NCBI RefSeq assembly: GCF_900156745.1
Contig: NZ_LT707065.1
Location: 806,001 to 870,000 of the forward strand
From: Achromobacter sp. MFA1 R4
GTDB taxonomy: Bacteria > Pseudomonadota > Gammaproteobacteria > Burkholderiales > Burkholderiaceae_B
DNA length: 64,000 bases
Direction of reading: 5' to 3'
Part shown: in pieces, positions 32,393 through 40,629 of the stretch
Layout of the letters: each line of letters starts with the position of its first letter
Position numbering within the stretch: the first letter of the stretch is position 1
The notes under the pieces: model-generated
Seen by the model: only the letters and a program-made list of their open reading frames with translations
The model's database searches: none
Told to the model about the DNA's origin: nothing
Program-made: the position numbers and the translations under genes

Positions 32393-33028
32393 TCAGCCGC
32401 CGTACCAGCGCAATCCAAGTCGCGCCAACGGATCCGGATACTCCCAGAATGCATGGTCCAGCGCCTCGAGCTGCGCCTGTTCCGCGTCCGTCATCGCGCC
32501 GTAGATGTCATCGAGCTGGATCACTTCCGGCGCGGCCGCGAAGCGGTCGATCAGCCCTCGCATGCGGGACAGCACATCCAGCATGTGCACCGCGCCGATC
32601 TTGCTGAGCGCCTGCAGGGCCAACTGGCAGGTTTCGTCTCCCCAGTTGCAGAGGAACTGCATGAAGCCGCCGTTGTTGATGTCCGCTTCCATGCGCCACA
32701 GCGCCACCAGTTCCTGGTCCGTGCCCGACAGTCGATCAAGCTTCCAGTCCGCTGCATGAAGGGCCGCCATCGCCTGCTCATAGCGCTGGTCCCACAGCAG
32801 ATCGTGGACGTTGAGCATGCCTTGCGGCGACGGCGCCAGCAAGGCCGGCCACACGACGCCATGGCCGCCATCAACGAGCTGCCATTGCTCGCGCGCGGCC
32901 GGCGCGGCCTCATGCAGGCGGATGTGGCGCCGGATCGGCTCCTGCAGCTCGCGGCCATTGGCCAGCGTGAGCAGCACGTGGGTGTCGGTCAGCGTGAGGG
33001 AGGTGATGCGATAGTCGGATGACGGCAT
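32393..33028 (-). CDS. DUF2442 - DMP19/DUF4375 two-domain protein
   Basis: A 211-residue soluble protein. The first 60 residues match DUF2442 (L-T-L-A-N-G-R-E-L-Q-E-P-I and a final G-V-V-W-P-A-L), a small domain often near toxin-antitoxin or phage genes. The rest resembles the DMP19-like DUF4375 fold (L-W-R-M-E-A-D-I-N-N-G-G-F-M-Q-F-L-C-N), a family related to DNA-mimic proteins. The ATG at 33028 is preferred to a TTG upstream. Function unknown; domain names are from memory and should be checked by profile search. Confidence 0.8.
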   Translation of the reverse strand: MPSSDYRITSLTLTDTHVLLTLANGRELQEPIRRHIRLHEAAPAAREQWQLVDGGHGVVWPALLAPSPQGMLNVHDLLWDQRYEQAMAALHAADWKLDRLSGTDQELVALWRMEADINNGGFMQFLCNWGDETCQLALQALSKIGAVHMLDVLSRMRGLIDRFAAAPEVIQLDDIYGAMTDAEQAQLEALDHAFWEYPDPLARLGLRWYGG

Positions 33029-33208
33029 GCAAAAGTCCGGCAGCAAGGAAAGCGCGCAAAACTACCGGATCCGCGCCGCGCTGTCGAGGCGCGCGCGTTG
33101 CCGGCTCGCATCGCGCCGCATCCTGTTACCGCGCGGGGCCACCCCATCTGCTACGTTAACCGTGACCCGCGCCGGCGCTGCTGCCGGCGCCCCTGTCGGA
33201 GACCGACC

Positions 33209-34273
33209 ATGCCACGTCCTTCCGAGTCCGCTCCCCTGATCGGAGTGGTCCCGCCGTACATGCTGGACCGCCTCGCGCAGCACACCGATGCGCGCGTCAG
33301 CATGCCCGCCGTCAAGACGTTGATCATCGATCAGCAACAGCGCAGCCTGCGCGAGATGGCGGAACAACCGCCCCGCGCGACCCTCGGGCCCACGCGCCAC
33401 GCGGCGCCTGCGGGCTCGCCCGACCGCGCCATCCACGACGCCGCCAACAGCACCACGCTGCCCGGCAAGCTGGCGCGGGCCGAAGGCGCGCGGCCCAGCG
33501 GCGACCCCGCGGTGGACGAGGCCTATGCCCACCTGGGCGCGACCTACAAACTATTCTGGAACATCTACAAGCGCCACTCGATCGACGCGCACGGCTTGCC
33601 GCTGATCGGCACGGTGCACTACGGCGAAGACTACGAAAACGCCTTCTGGAATGGCGCGCAGATGGTGTTTGGCGATGGGGACGGCGAAATCTTCAATCGC
33701 TTTACCGTCGCGGTCGACATCATCGGCCATGAGCTCACGCACGGCGTGATCGACAGCGAGGCGGCGCTGCTCTACCAGGGCCAGTCCGGCGCGCTCAATG
33801 AATCGCTGTGCGATGTGTTCGGGGCGCTGGTCAAGCAATATTCGCTGGACCAGACCGCGCGGCAGGCAGACTGGCTGGTAGGCGAAGGCCTCTTCACGGA
33901 AAAGGTGCAGGCGCGCGCGCTGCGCTCCATGGCAGAACCGGGCACCGCCTACGACGACCCCGTGCTGGGCAAGGACCCGCAGCCCGCGCACATGCGCGAC
34001 TACGTCGATACGCCGCGCGACAACGGCGGCGTGCACATCAACTCCGGCATTCCGAACCGCGCCTTTTATCTCGCGGCCACGGCGTTGGACGGCAATGCCT
34101 GGAACGGCGCGGGCCGCGTCTGGTACGACACCCTGTGCGACAAGCGCCTGCGCCACGATGCCGGGTTCAAAGACTTCGCCGGCCTGACGCTGGAGGTCGC
34201 GGGCGAAAAGCACGATGCGGCGGTGCGCCGCGCCATCGAAACGGCCTGGAAGGCCGTGGGAGTGCTGTCATGA
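33209..34273 (+). CDS. Protealysin-like M4 metalloprotease
   Basis: A 354-residue zinc protease. The short propeptide contains G-V-V-P-P-Y-M-L-D-R-L, as in protealysin, and there is no signal peptide, also as in protealysin. Catalytic features: H-E-L-T-H, the third zinc ligand Glu in G-A-L-N-E-S-L-C-D-V-F-G, and the transition-state His in G-G-V-H-I-N-S-G-I-P-N-R-A-F. Family members can act in the cytoplasm or be released and have been linked to bacterial invasion of host cells. It overlaps the inhibitor gene by 4 bp (ATGA), so synthesis is coupled. Confidence 0.92.
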   Translation: MPRPSESAPLIGVVPPYMLDRLAQHTDARVSMPAVKTLIIDQQQRSLREMAEQPPRATLGPTRHAAPAGSPDRAIHDAANSTTLPGKLARAEGARPSGDPAVDEAYAHLGATYKLFWNIYKRHSIDAHGLPLIGTVHYGEDYENAFWNGAQMVFGDGDGEIFNRFTVAVDIIGHELTHGVIDSEAALLYQGQSGALNESLCDVFGALVKQYSLDQTARQADWLVGEGLFTEKVQARALRSMAEPGTAYDDPVLGKDPQPAHMRDYVDTPRDNGGVHINSGIPNRAFYLAATALDGNAWNGAGRVWYDTLCDKRLRHDAGFKDFAGLTLEVAGEKHDAAVRRAIETAWKAVGVLS

Positions 34274-34602
34274 TCGAACTGCCGTCACTCGACCTGGCCC
34301 AGCTCGTGCGCCTGACGCGCGAGGGTGGCGTGGCCTTTGTTCCTGCCCTGGCGCAGCCGCGCCGCATCGATATGGGCACCTGCCCGCCGGGCGTGCGCCA
34401 GGCGGTCTGCGACGCGCTGCGCCTTGCGGCGCCCAAGGCCATGCCTGGCTGCGCGGACGCAGGCGGCGACCAGCGCTATTTCCACGTCGAGGTGGAATTC
34501 CAGGACGCCCAAACGGGGCGGATCAGCTTTGACGTGCCCGAGGCGGATGCGCCAGAGGCGCTGGTGCGGCTGTGGAAGCACCAGCCCGACCAATCTGGAT
34601 AG
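34270..34602 (+). CDS. Emfourin-like protealysin inhibitor
   Basis: A 110-residue protein whose early part reads V-R-L-T-R-E-G-G-V-A-F-V-P-A-L, the emfourin signature. Emfourins are encoded next to protealysin-like proteases and bind them tightly, blocking activity in the cytoplasm. Here the ATG overlaps the protease stop, the same operon logic. The last 80 bp overlap the 3' end of the convergent MFS gene. Confidence 0.85.
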   Translation: MIELPSLDLAQLVRLTREGGVAFVPALAQPRRIDMGTCPPGVRQAVCDALRLAAPKAMPGCADAGGDQRYFHVEVEFQDAQTGRISFDVPEADAPEALVRLWKHQPDQSG

Positions 34603-35773
34603 CGCGCCCGGCATACAGTCCGGCCACGGCCATGACCGCGCACAACGCGGCGCACACGCCCAGCGCAAACCCCCACCCGCCGAATTTGTCGTGCACGCCC
34701 CCCACCAGCGCCGGCCCGGTCGCGGCGAACAGATAGCCGACGCACTGCGCCATGCCCGACAGGGCCGCGGCCTGTTGCGCGTGGCTGGCGCGCAGCCCCA
34801 CGAACGCCAGGCCCAGGATGATGCCCGCGCCGGTGCCCAGGCCCAGGAGCGCGATCCACACCGCGCCCCACGCAGGCGCCGCGATAAGGCCCGCGAACGC
34901 CACGCAGGACGCGCCCGCCGCGCAGAATGCCGCCGCCCGCTGGTCCTTCAACCGGCGCAGCACGGGCGCCAGGAAGAGCGCCGGCGCGGCGGACGCAAGC
35001 TGCAGGAAACCATGCAGCGAGCCCGCGCGCTCGGCCGTAAAGCCCGCATCGTGCAGGATGGCCGGCAGCCAGCTCACCGCCACATAGAACACAAAGGAAT
35101 TGATGCCCAGATACATCGTGACCTGCCACGCGAGGGGCGAACGCCACAGGTGCGCGCCGTGCGGCGCGTGCGCGGTCGCCGCGACCGGCCGCGTATGGCC
35201 GGCAAGCTGCGGCAGCCACAACAGCAGGCTGATCAGCGGCAGCGCCAGCATGCACAGCGTCGAAAACCGCCAGCCCCCCATCGGCAGATTGGCCAGCGGA
35301 ATGGCGATGGCCGAGGCCAGTCCCGCCGCGAGCCCCATCGTCAGCACATAGGCAGAGGTCAACCCTGCCAGCCGCTGGGGAAAATCCCGCTTGAGCAGGC
35401 TGGGCAGCAGCACGTTGCCCAGGGCAATGCCGGCCCCGATGATGGCCGTGCCCGCATACAGCCCGCCCACGCCGCCCATCGTGCGGACCCCGATCCCGGC
35501 GGCCACCAGCAGCATCGCCGCGAACAGGGTGCGTTCCAGCCCGAAGCGGCGCGCCAGTCCCGCGGCAAACAGCGACACCACCGCAAAAGCCAGCAGGGGC
35601 AAGGTGATCAGCATCCCCGCCGCGGCCGATGACAGGCCCAGTTCGCCGCGTATCAATCCCATGAGCGGCGGCACGCCCGTGAATGGCGCGCGCAGCGCCA
35701 TGGCGATGCACAGGATGCCCAGGATCAGGAGCGCTGGGCGCGTGGTCAGGGTCGGGGGAGCAGCGTGCGGCAT
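34523..35773 (-). CDS. MFS transporter, CynX/NimT-like
   Basis: A 416-residue permease with 12 hydrophobic helices. The opening A-L-R-A-P-F-T-G-V-P-P-L-M and the L-G-L-S-S-A-A-A-G motif, then G-L-A-R-R-F-G-L-E-R, are typical of the CynX/NimT group (cyanate or 2-nitroimidazole export; substrate here unknown). The start is the ATG at 35773 (M-P-H-A-A-P-P). The final 27 residues are Ala/Pro rich and lie antisense to the emfourin gene, so the natural end may have been extended. Confidence 0.88.
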   Translation of the reverse strand: MPHAAPPTLTTRPALLILGILCIAMALRAPFTGVPPLMGLIRGELGLSSAAAGMLITLPLLAFAVVSLFAAGLARRFGLERTLFAAMLLVAAGIGVRTMGGVGGLYAGTAIIGAGIALGNVLLPSLLKRDFPQRLAGLTSAYVLTMGLAAGLASAIAIPLANLPMGGWRFSTLCMLALPLISLLLWLPQLAGHTRPVAATAHAPHGAHLWRSPLAWQVTMYLGINSFVFYVAVSWLPAILHDAGFTAERAGSLHGFLQLASAAPALFLAPVLRRLKDQRAAAFCAAGASCVAFAGLIAAPAWGAVWIALLGLGTGAGIILGLAFVGLRASHAQQAAALSGMAQCVGYLFAATGPALVGGVHDKFGGWGFALGVCAALCAVMAVAGLYAGRAIQIGRAGASTAAPAPLAHPPRARQS

Positions 35774-35983
35774 GGATTCAATCCGGGAAGTGTGCAAGGA
35801 ACGCGCGCGAGCCGCGTTCCACCCTCGCCAGCTTACGCATCGGGCGCTTTGCAGAATGTCGAGATAATACCGAACACCTGCACCGGCCCATTCCCGACCG
35901 CCCGCGCGACATCGCCGGCGCTTTGAATGCGGATCCCACCGGCCGCCGCACCGTGGCGCAATGGGGCAAGCGCGTCGCCCGCG

Positions 35984-36757
35984 TCACCCCTGCTTTGCGC
36001 CCGCGACGAGGAACAGCCGCGGAAACGGCAGCAGCACCGTGCCGTCGGCCAACGCGGGATAGGCTGCCTCGATCAGCGACTGGTAGCGCGCCAGGAAGCT
36101 CGCCTGCTCCGTCGCATCCAGCTTGTCCAGATAGGGCCGCAACGCCGTGCCTTTGAACCATTCCACCACCGCGGCCGCGCCGGCGAGCGGATGGTGATAG
36201 GTCGTGCGCCACACATCCAGCGTGGCGCAATGCGGCTTGAGCAGTTCGTAATACCAGGCGGCGCCATGGCGCGGCGGATGCTTCACGCCGCCGGTCTTGG
36301 CCGCCCAGGGCGCCTCGCCAGCCACCTGCCTGGCGAGTCGATGCGCGGGCTCTTCCAGATTGTCCGGCGTCTGCACCGCCAGGCTGCCGCCGGGCGACAG
36401 CTTGGCCACCAGCGCCGGATACAGCGTGTCATGGTCGGGCACCCACTGCAGCGAGGCGTTGGCCAGAATCACATCGTAGGGCTGCGGCGGATTCCAGGCG
36501 GCAATGTCGGCCAATTCGAAGGACAGGGCCGGCAGGCGCTTGCGCGCCGCCGCGATCATGTCTTCCGAACTGTCCATGCCCGAGATGTCCGCGTCCGGAT
36601 AGCGGCTGGCCAGCACCTCGGTGGAATTGCCCGGTCCGCATCCCAGGTCCACGGCCCGTTTGACGACCCGGTTCGGCAGCGCCGCCACCAGGTCCCGCAC
36701 CGGCCGGGTGCGTTCGTTTTCAAAGGCGGAGTATTGCGTGGCGGACCAGCTCGTCAT
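35984..36757 (-). CDS. tam: Trans-aconitate 2-methyltransferase
   Basis: A 257-residue class I SAM methyltransferase: N-terminal M-T-S-W-S-A-T-Q-Y-S-A-F-E-N-E-R-T-R-P, motif I D-L-G-C-G-P-G-N-S-T, the acidic end of strand 2 G-M-D-S-S-E, and A-N-A-S-L-Q-W-V-P-D. This pattern and length match E. coli Tam, which methylates spontaneously formed trans-aconitate to relieve inhibition of aconitase. It has its own AT-rich upstream region. Confidence 0.88.
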   Translation of the reverse strand: MTSWSATQYSAFENERTRPVRDLVAALPNRVVKRAVDLGCGPGNSTEVLASRYPDADISGMDSSEDMIAAARKRLPALSFELADIAAWNPPQPYDVILANASLQWVPDHDTLYPALVAKLSPGGSLAVQTPDNLEEPAHRLARQVAGEAPWAAKTGGVKHPPRHGAAWYYELLKPHCATLDVWRTTYHHPLAGAAAVVEWFKGTALRPYLDKLDATEQASFLARYQSLIEAAYPALADGTVLLPFPRLFLVAGAKQG

Positions 36758-36869
36758 GATCGTTCCTTGCGTGGGTAGGCGGTACCGCCGACTGTACGCC
36801 TGGGCCTTTCATATTACAAATCTCAAATTCGGTCGCCTGCCATATCCAAAGAATATGGATATCGGAAAG

Positions 36870-36907
36870 AAAAAACCCGCCCGCCGGCAGGTGCCGGCGG
36901 GCGGGTT
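36870..36907 (-). terminator. Rho-independent terminator of the TerC gene
   Basis: A perfect 16-bp stem (36874-36889 with 36892-36907) with a 2-nt loop, 20 bp past the TerC stop. On the minus strand the stem is followed by a run of T. One of the strongest hairpins in the window. Confidence 0.9.
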
Positions 36908-36927
36908 CGATGGGCGAAATGCCTGCG

Positions 36928-37914
36928 TTACTGGGGCTTCAATTCATCCGAACGGGTTTTCCACAGAGAGAACAGCACGCCACCCAGGATCAGGCTGAAG
37001 GTCACGCCCAGCGAAATCGCGGGAGGCACCTTGCCGATGAAGCCCACCAGGAAGATCTTCGTGCCGATGAACACCAGAACCAGGGCCAGCGCGTACTTCA
37101 GGTAATGGAAGCGATGGATCATCGCCGCCAGCGCAAAGTACAGCGCACGCAGGCCCAGGATCGCGAAGATGTTGCTGGTGTAGACGATGAACGGATCCGT
37201 GGTGATGGCGAAGATGGCCGGCACCGAATCCACCGCGAACACCAGGTCGACGAACTCGATCAGCACCAGCGCCAGCAGCAGCGGCGTCGCGTAGCGCACC
37301 TTCTTGGACGTGGCCGGATCGGTTTCGGTCACCATGAAGGCATTGCCGCGCAGGCCGTCCGTGACGCGCATGTGGCGCTTCAGGAACTTCAGGATCGGGT
37401 TGGTGGCGATGTCCGGCGTCTGGTCCGCGATCATCCACATCTTGATGCCCGTGAACACCAGGAACGCGCCGAACAGATACAGCAGCCAGCCGAAATTGCT
37501 CACCAGCGCGGCGCCCAGGCCGATCATCGTGGCGCGCAGCACGATCACGCCGATGATGCCCCAGAACAGCACCCGGTGCTGGTACTGGCGCGGAATGGCA
37601 AAGAAGCTGAAGATCAGCGCGATCACGAAGACGTTGTCCATGGACAGCGACTTCTCGATCATGAAGCCCGTGTAATAGGCCATGCCGCTCTCCGGCCCCA
37701 TGTTCCACCACACCCAGCCGCCGAACAGCACGGCCGCGGTGATGTAGCCCGCGGACAGCAGCAGGCTTTCACGCACGCCGATCTCGCGATCTTCCTTGTG
37801 CAGCACGCCCAGGTCGAAGGCCAGCAGGCTGATGACGATACCGATGAACAGCAGCCAGCTCCATGCCGGCGTACCGAGAAAATCGGCGTTGAAGAAGGTG
37901 ATCAAAGTGTCCAT
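36928..37914 (-). CDS. TerC family integral membrane protein (Alx-like)
   Basis: A 328-residue protein of about nine helices. TerC signatures: L-A-F-D-L-G-V-L-H-K, I-E-K-S-L-S-M-D-N-V-F-V-I-A and L-I-E-F-V-D-L-V-F-A-V-D-S-V-P-A, supplying the conserved acidic membrane residues. Members are linked to tellurite resistance and, for Alx/MeeF-type proteins, to Mn2+ export. The ATG at 37914 gives the normal N-terminus. It is divergent from the NhaR-like regulator across about 108 bp holding a dyad; no yybP-ykoY Mn riboswitch was recognisable. Confidence 0.92.
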   Translation of the reverse strand: MDTLITFFNADFLGTPAWSWLLFIGIVISLLAFDLGVLHKEDREIGVRESLLLSAGYITAAVLFGGWVWWNMGPESGMAYYTGFMIEKSLSMDNVFVIALIFSFFAIPRQYQHRVLFWGIIGVIVLRATMIGLGAALVSNFGWLLYLFGAFLVFTGIKMWMIADQTPDIATNPILKFLKRHMRVTDGLRGNAFMVTETDPATSKKVRYATPLLLALVLIEFVDLVFAVDSVPAIFAITTDPFIVYTSNIFAILGLRALYFALAAMIHRFHYLKYALALVLVFIGTKIFLVGFIGKVPPAISLGVTFSLILGGVLFSLWKTRSDELKPQ

Positions 37915-37985
37915 GATTGCCCCGCTAGGTTTGAAGGCCCCCATGATCCTGATCCTGTCCGGATGGAGAAATCAGCCTGAAAGTG

Positions 37986-38015
37986 AGTTAAGGTTCGGAA
38001 AAACCGAAGTTAAGG
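37986..38015. promoter_or_regulatory. Putative regulator-binding site between terC and the nhaR-like gene
   Basis: A perfect dyad TTCGG-aaaaa-CCGAA (37994-37998 and 38004-38008) is flanked by direct repeats of agttaagg (37986-37993 and 38008-38015). LysR regulators bind this kind of T-N11-A dyad in divergent promoters. A partial copy of the same sequence (cttcggttttaccttaa) occurs at the 3' end of the regulator gene near 38900-38916. Confidence 0.5.
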
Positions 38016-38022
38016 GACACCC

Positions 38023-38916
38023 ATGCTGAACTACCGTCACCTGTATTACTTCTGGATGGTCGCCAAGGAGGGCGGGTTTTCCCGAGCCGCCGAGCGCCTG
38101 GACATGGCCATCCAGACCATCAGCGCCCAGGTGCGCGAGCTGGAAAAAAACCTGGGCCATCAGCTGCTCAAGCCGGCCGGCCGGGGCGTGGCCCTCACCG
38201 ACGCGGGCCAAGCCGCATTCGCCCGAGCCGAAGAGATATTCCAGATCGGGCAGGTCCTGCCGCAGGCGGTGCGCGCGGCCGCCACCAAGCCCGTCGTGCG
38301 CCTGTCGGTGGGGCTGTCGGACGGCATCTCCAAGCTGGCCGCGCATGCGTTGCTGGGTCCGGTGCTGCACACGCCCGACCTGCACCTGACGTGCCACGAA
38401 GGCGAAGTCGAGGAATTGCTGGGCGAGCTGGCGCAGCATCACCTGGACCTGGTGCTGGCCGGCCAGGGCGCGCCCGCCAACCCCAACCTGCGCCTGACCA
38501 GCGATCGCCTCGTGTCGTCGCCCGTCGATTGGTACGGTCCCGCCAAGCTGGTGCGCAAATCGGATACGCTGGACTTTCCCCGCTGCCTGGAACGCCTGCC
38601 GGTTCTGCTGCCGACGGGCCATTCGGTGCTGCGCCAGACGCTGGATCGCTGGTTCAGCGATCAGGGCGTCCTGCCGAACGTGGTCGGCGAATTCGAGGAC
38701 AGCGCGCTGATGTCGGTGTTCGCGGCCCGCGGCCTGGGCGTCTTTCCGCTCAGCCGCCTTGGCGGCGATGACGTCGCGCTGCTGCGGGGCCTGAGGCCGC
38801 TGGCGCGCTGCGACGACGTGCACGAGGAAATCCACGCCATCCGCAACCGCCGGGGCCAGCACCACCCGCTGGTAAGGCAGATCCTCGCACAGGCCAAAGC
38901 TTCGGTTTTACCTTAA
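38023..38916 (+). CDS. LysR family regulator, NhaR-like
   Basis: A 297-residue protein opening with M-L-N-Y-R-H-L-Y-Y-F-W-M-V-A-K-E-G-G, the characteristic NhaR start. The winged HTH is followed by an effector domain from about residue 90. NhaR controls Na+/H+ antiport in enterobacteria and other genes elsewhere. Here the divergent neighbour is TerC, so it probably responds to ion or pH stress (inference). AAGGGA precedes the ATG. Confidence 0.9.
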   Translation: MLNYRHLYYFWMVAKEGGFSRAAERLDMAIQTISAQVRELEKNLGHQLLKPAGRGVALTDAGQAAFARAEEIFQIGQVLPQAVRAAATKPVVRLSVGLSDGISKLAAHALLGPVLHTPDLHLTCHEGEVEELLGELAQHHLDLVLAGQGAPANPNLRLTSDRLVSSPVDWYGPAKLVRKSDTLDFPRCLERLPVLLPTGHSVLRQTLDRWFSDQGVLPNVVGEFEDSALMSVFAARGLGVFPLSRLGGDDVALLRGLRPLARCDDVHEEIHAIRNRRGQHHPLVRQILAQAKASVLP

Positions 38917-39001
38917 TGTTTGTCACATCTGCTCTGGTTTTTCAGAAATAGAATCGGCGGTACCGTGGCCGTTCTTTTTGAGTTTTCGGAGTACCACATC
39001 A

Positions 39002-39400
39002 ATGAAAAAAATCATCTGGATCGCTTTCGCCGCCCTTGCGGCGCTCTGGACCGGACTGGTGGCGTTGACGCTGCAGCTGACCGACTGGGTGCTGGCCAGC
39101 ATCGCGACGGCCCAGGTTCCCGGCACCGCCATCGATACGTCGCAATGGATTCCCCCCGCCTGGGCGGCGGCATGGGTCGACCCGGCATGGCTGGCCTCGC
39201 TGCAGGCTGGTCTGGTCTGGGCCGCGCAGGGCCTGAACCAGGTGCTGCCCTTTGCCGGCAGCCTGGGCACGCTGATCACGGTGCTGGGCTGGATCTGCTG
39301 GGGCTTCATCATGGCGGGCCTGCTGGTGGTGGCGCTGATCCTGCACTGGCTGGCCGGCAAGCGTGAACGCGACGCGGCCCCGGGCCGCCAAGTGGTGTAA
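39002..39400 (+). CDS. Uncharacterised membrane protein
   Basis: A 132-residue protein with an N-terminal helix (I-I-W-I-A-F-A-A-L-A-A-L-W-T-G-L) and a C-terminal helix (I-C-W-G-F-I-M-A-G-L-L-V-V-A-L-I-L-H-W-L-A), with an amphipathic middle that could face the periplasm. A GGAG lies 10 bases before the ATG. No family recognised. It follows the NhaR-like gene after 85 bp and may be separately transcribed. Confidence 0.65.
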   Translation: MKKIIWIAFAALAALWTGLVALTLQLTDWVLASIATAQVPGTAIDTSQWIPPAWAAAWVDPAWLASLQAGLVWAAQGLNQVLPFAGSLGTLITVLGWICWGFIMAGLLVVALILHWLAGKRERDAAPGRQVV

Positions 39401-39453
39401 AAAAGGGGCAGGCATCGCGCCGCCCGGCACGCTGCCCTCACCAGGAGCGTGCC

Positions 39454-40071
39454 GTGCCCTCTCGATCCCCCCGTTTCCTGACCCTGCCGCTCGCGGCGCT
39501 GCTCTCGGGCGCCGCGGCGGCGGCGGCGGCGCAAACCAAGCCCATCCAGGGCGTCGACGTGTGCACGGTGACCGGCACGTCGGGGCAATACAGCGTGCGG
39601 GTGCTCAACACCGGCGACAAGACGCTATCGCACGCTGATGTGCTCGGCGTACTCCTGAATTCCGGCGGCCAGGGCGGCAAGCACGTCACCGTCAGCTTGA
39701 AGGACCTGCCGCCCGGCAGGTACAAGACGGCGGACCTGGCGCGCCATGGGGAATCGGCGGCGCTGGTCAGCGTCGCCACCTATCAAATGATCAACGGGGT
39801 GGATACGCCCCAGTATGAGCTGTACGCGGGCAAGGTCGCCCACGTGGCGCCCGGGTCGGCCCTGCAGTACACGCTGGCGCCGCTGGCCTTGCGCGGCTGG
39901 ACCGTGGCCTACGGCGCGGCGCAGCCCCGCAGGCTCGAAGCCGGCAGCGCGGTGCTCCTGATCTATCCGGCCCGCCCCGACAAGAAGCGGGACCTCACGC
40001 GACCCGATGCCGGGCGCACGCCGGCTGACGTGGTCCCGCTCACGGCCTGCCCGGGCGCCCGCCAGCCCTGA
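39454..40071 (+). CDS. Exported protein of unknown function
   Basis: A 205-residue protein with a signal peptide (basic start, then L-P-L-A-A-L-L-S-G and a long Ala stretch, likely cut near A-A-A-Q). The start is a GTG at 39454 preceded by AGGAG. The mature part has a beta-rich pattern (V-D-V-C-T-V-T-G-T-S-G-Q-Y-S-V-R-V) and two Cys, one near each end, which could form a disulfide. No family recognised. Periplasmic or secreted. Confidence 0.7.
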   Translation: MPSRSPRFLTLPLAALLSGAAAAAAAQTKPIQGVDVCTVTGTSGQYSVRVLNTGDKTLSHADVLGVLLNSGGQGGKHVTVSLKDLPPGRYKTADLARHGESAALVSVATYQMINGVDTPQYELYAGKVAHVAPGSALQYTLAPLALRGWTVAYGAAQPRRLEAGSAVLLIYPARPDKKRDLTRPDAGRTPADVVPLTACPGARQP

Positions 40072-40077
40072 CGCTGA

Positions 40078-40479
40078 TCAGGTGCCGCTCAGCAGGTCGC
40101 GCTCGTTCAGCAGCGCATAGACGATTTCCGGCCGGTTGTCGAAACCGCGGCGGATGGCGGCGGGCAAGGACGCCCGCGTCTTGCGGCATAGCCCGGGCAG
40201 GTCTTCGAGCTGGATCGCAATGCCGCGCGAGGTCCGCACCTCGTTCTCGCTGGGCGTGATGTGGATCACGATGCCCAGCTGGGCGTGGATGCGCCCCTGC
40301 ATCGCGCGCAGGTCGTCCAGGCTGGTGATGTTTTCCAACCGGGCCACCAGGCGCTTTTCTTCCTCCCGCGTCAGCCGCAGGACACGCAGGTCGGACGCCG
40401 GATTGGCCAGCAGCCGGTCCCGGTCGCACACACAGGCGCCGGGGGGGCATTCTTGGCGGATGGGAAACGGCAGGTTCAT
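40078..40479 (-). CDS. Uncharacterised protein with an N-terminal C-P-P-G-A-C-V-C cluster
   Basis: A 133-residue soluble protein with a Cys cluster near residues 11-18 (Q-E-C-P-P-G-A-C-V-C-D-R-D) that might bind a metal, then a mostly helical body (L-T-R-E-E-E-K-R-L-V-A-R-L-E). The family is not recognised; similar proteins are probably conserved in related genera (inference). It lies convergent with the exported protein and 150 bp upstream of the third receptor gene's 3' end, which is on the same strand. Confidence 0.65.
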   Translation of the reverse strand: MNLPFPIRQECPPGACVCDRDRLLANPASDLRVLRLTREEEKRLVARLENITSLDDLRAMQGRIHAQLGIVIHITPSENEVRTSRGIAIQLEDLPGLCRKTRASLPAAIRRGFDNRPEIVYALLNERDLLSGT

Positions 40480-40607
40480 GGGGACGGTGCGCCAGACGCG
40501 ACGGCGCGGGAGGGTGCCTATCTCTGGATTCTAACCAGGATGAACGAGCGCGCGCAGGCACGCACTGCTCGCTTACCCGCAAGCGCGCGGGCCAGGACCG
40601 TCTCCGC

Positions 40608-40629
40608 CCCCGTCCCCGTCCCCGTCCCG
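40608..40629. repeat. Short CCCCGT tandem repeat
   Basis: Three near-perfect hexamers of ccccgt directly follow the stop codon of the third TonB receptor gene. Too short for a satellite; possibly slippage-prone. Confidence 0.6.

Noticed and set aside
37915-38022. yybP-ykoY manganese riboswitch upstream of terC
   Set aside because: The conserved GGGGAGUA-type element is not present and the space is only about 108 bp.
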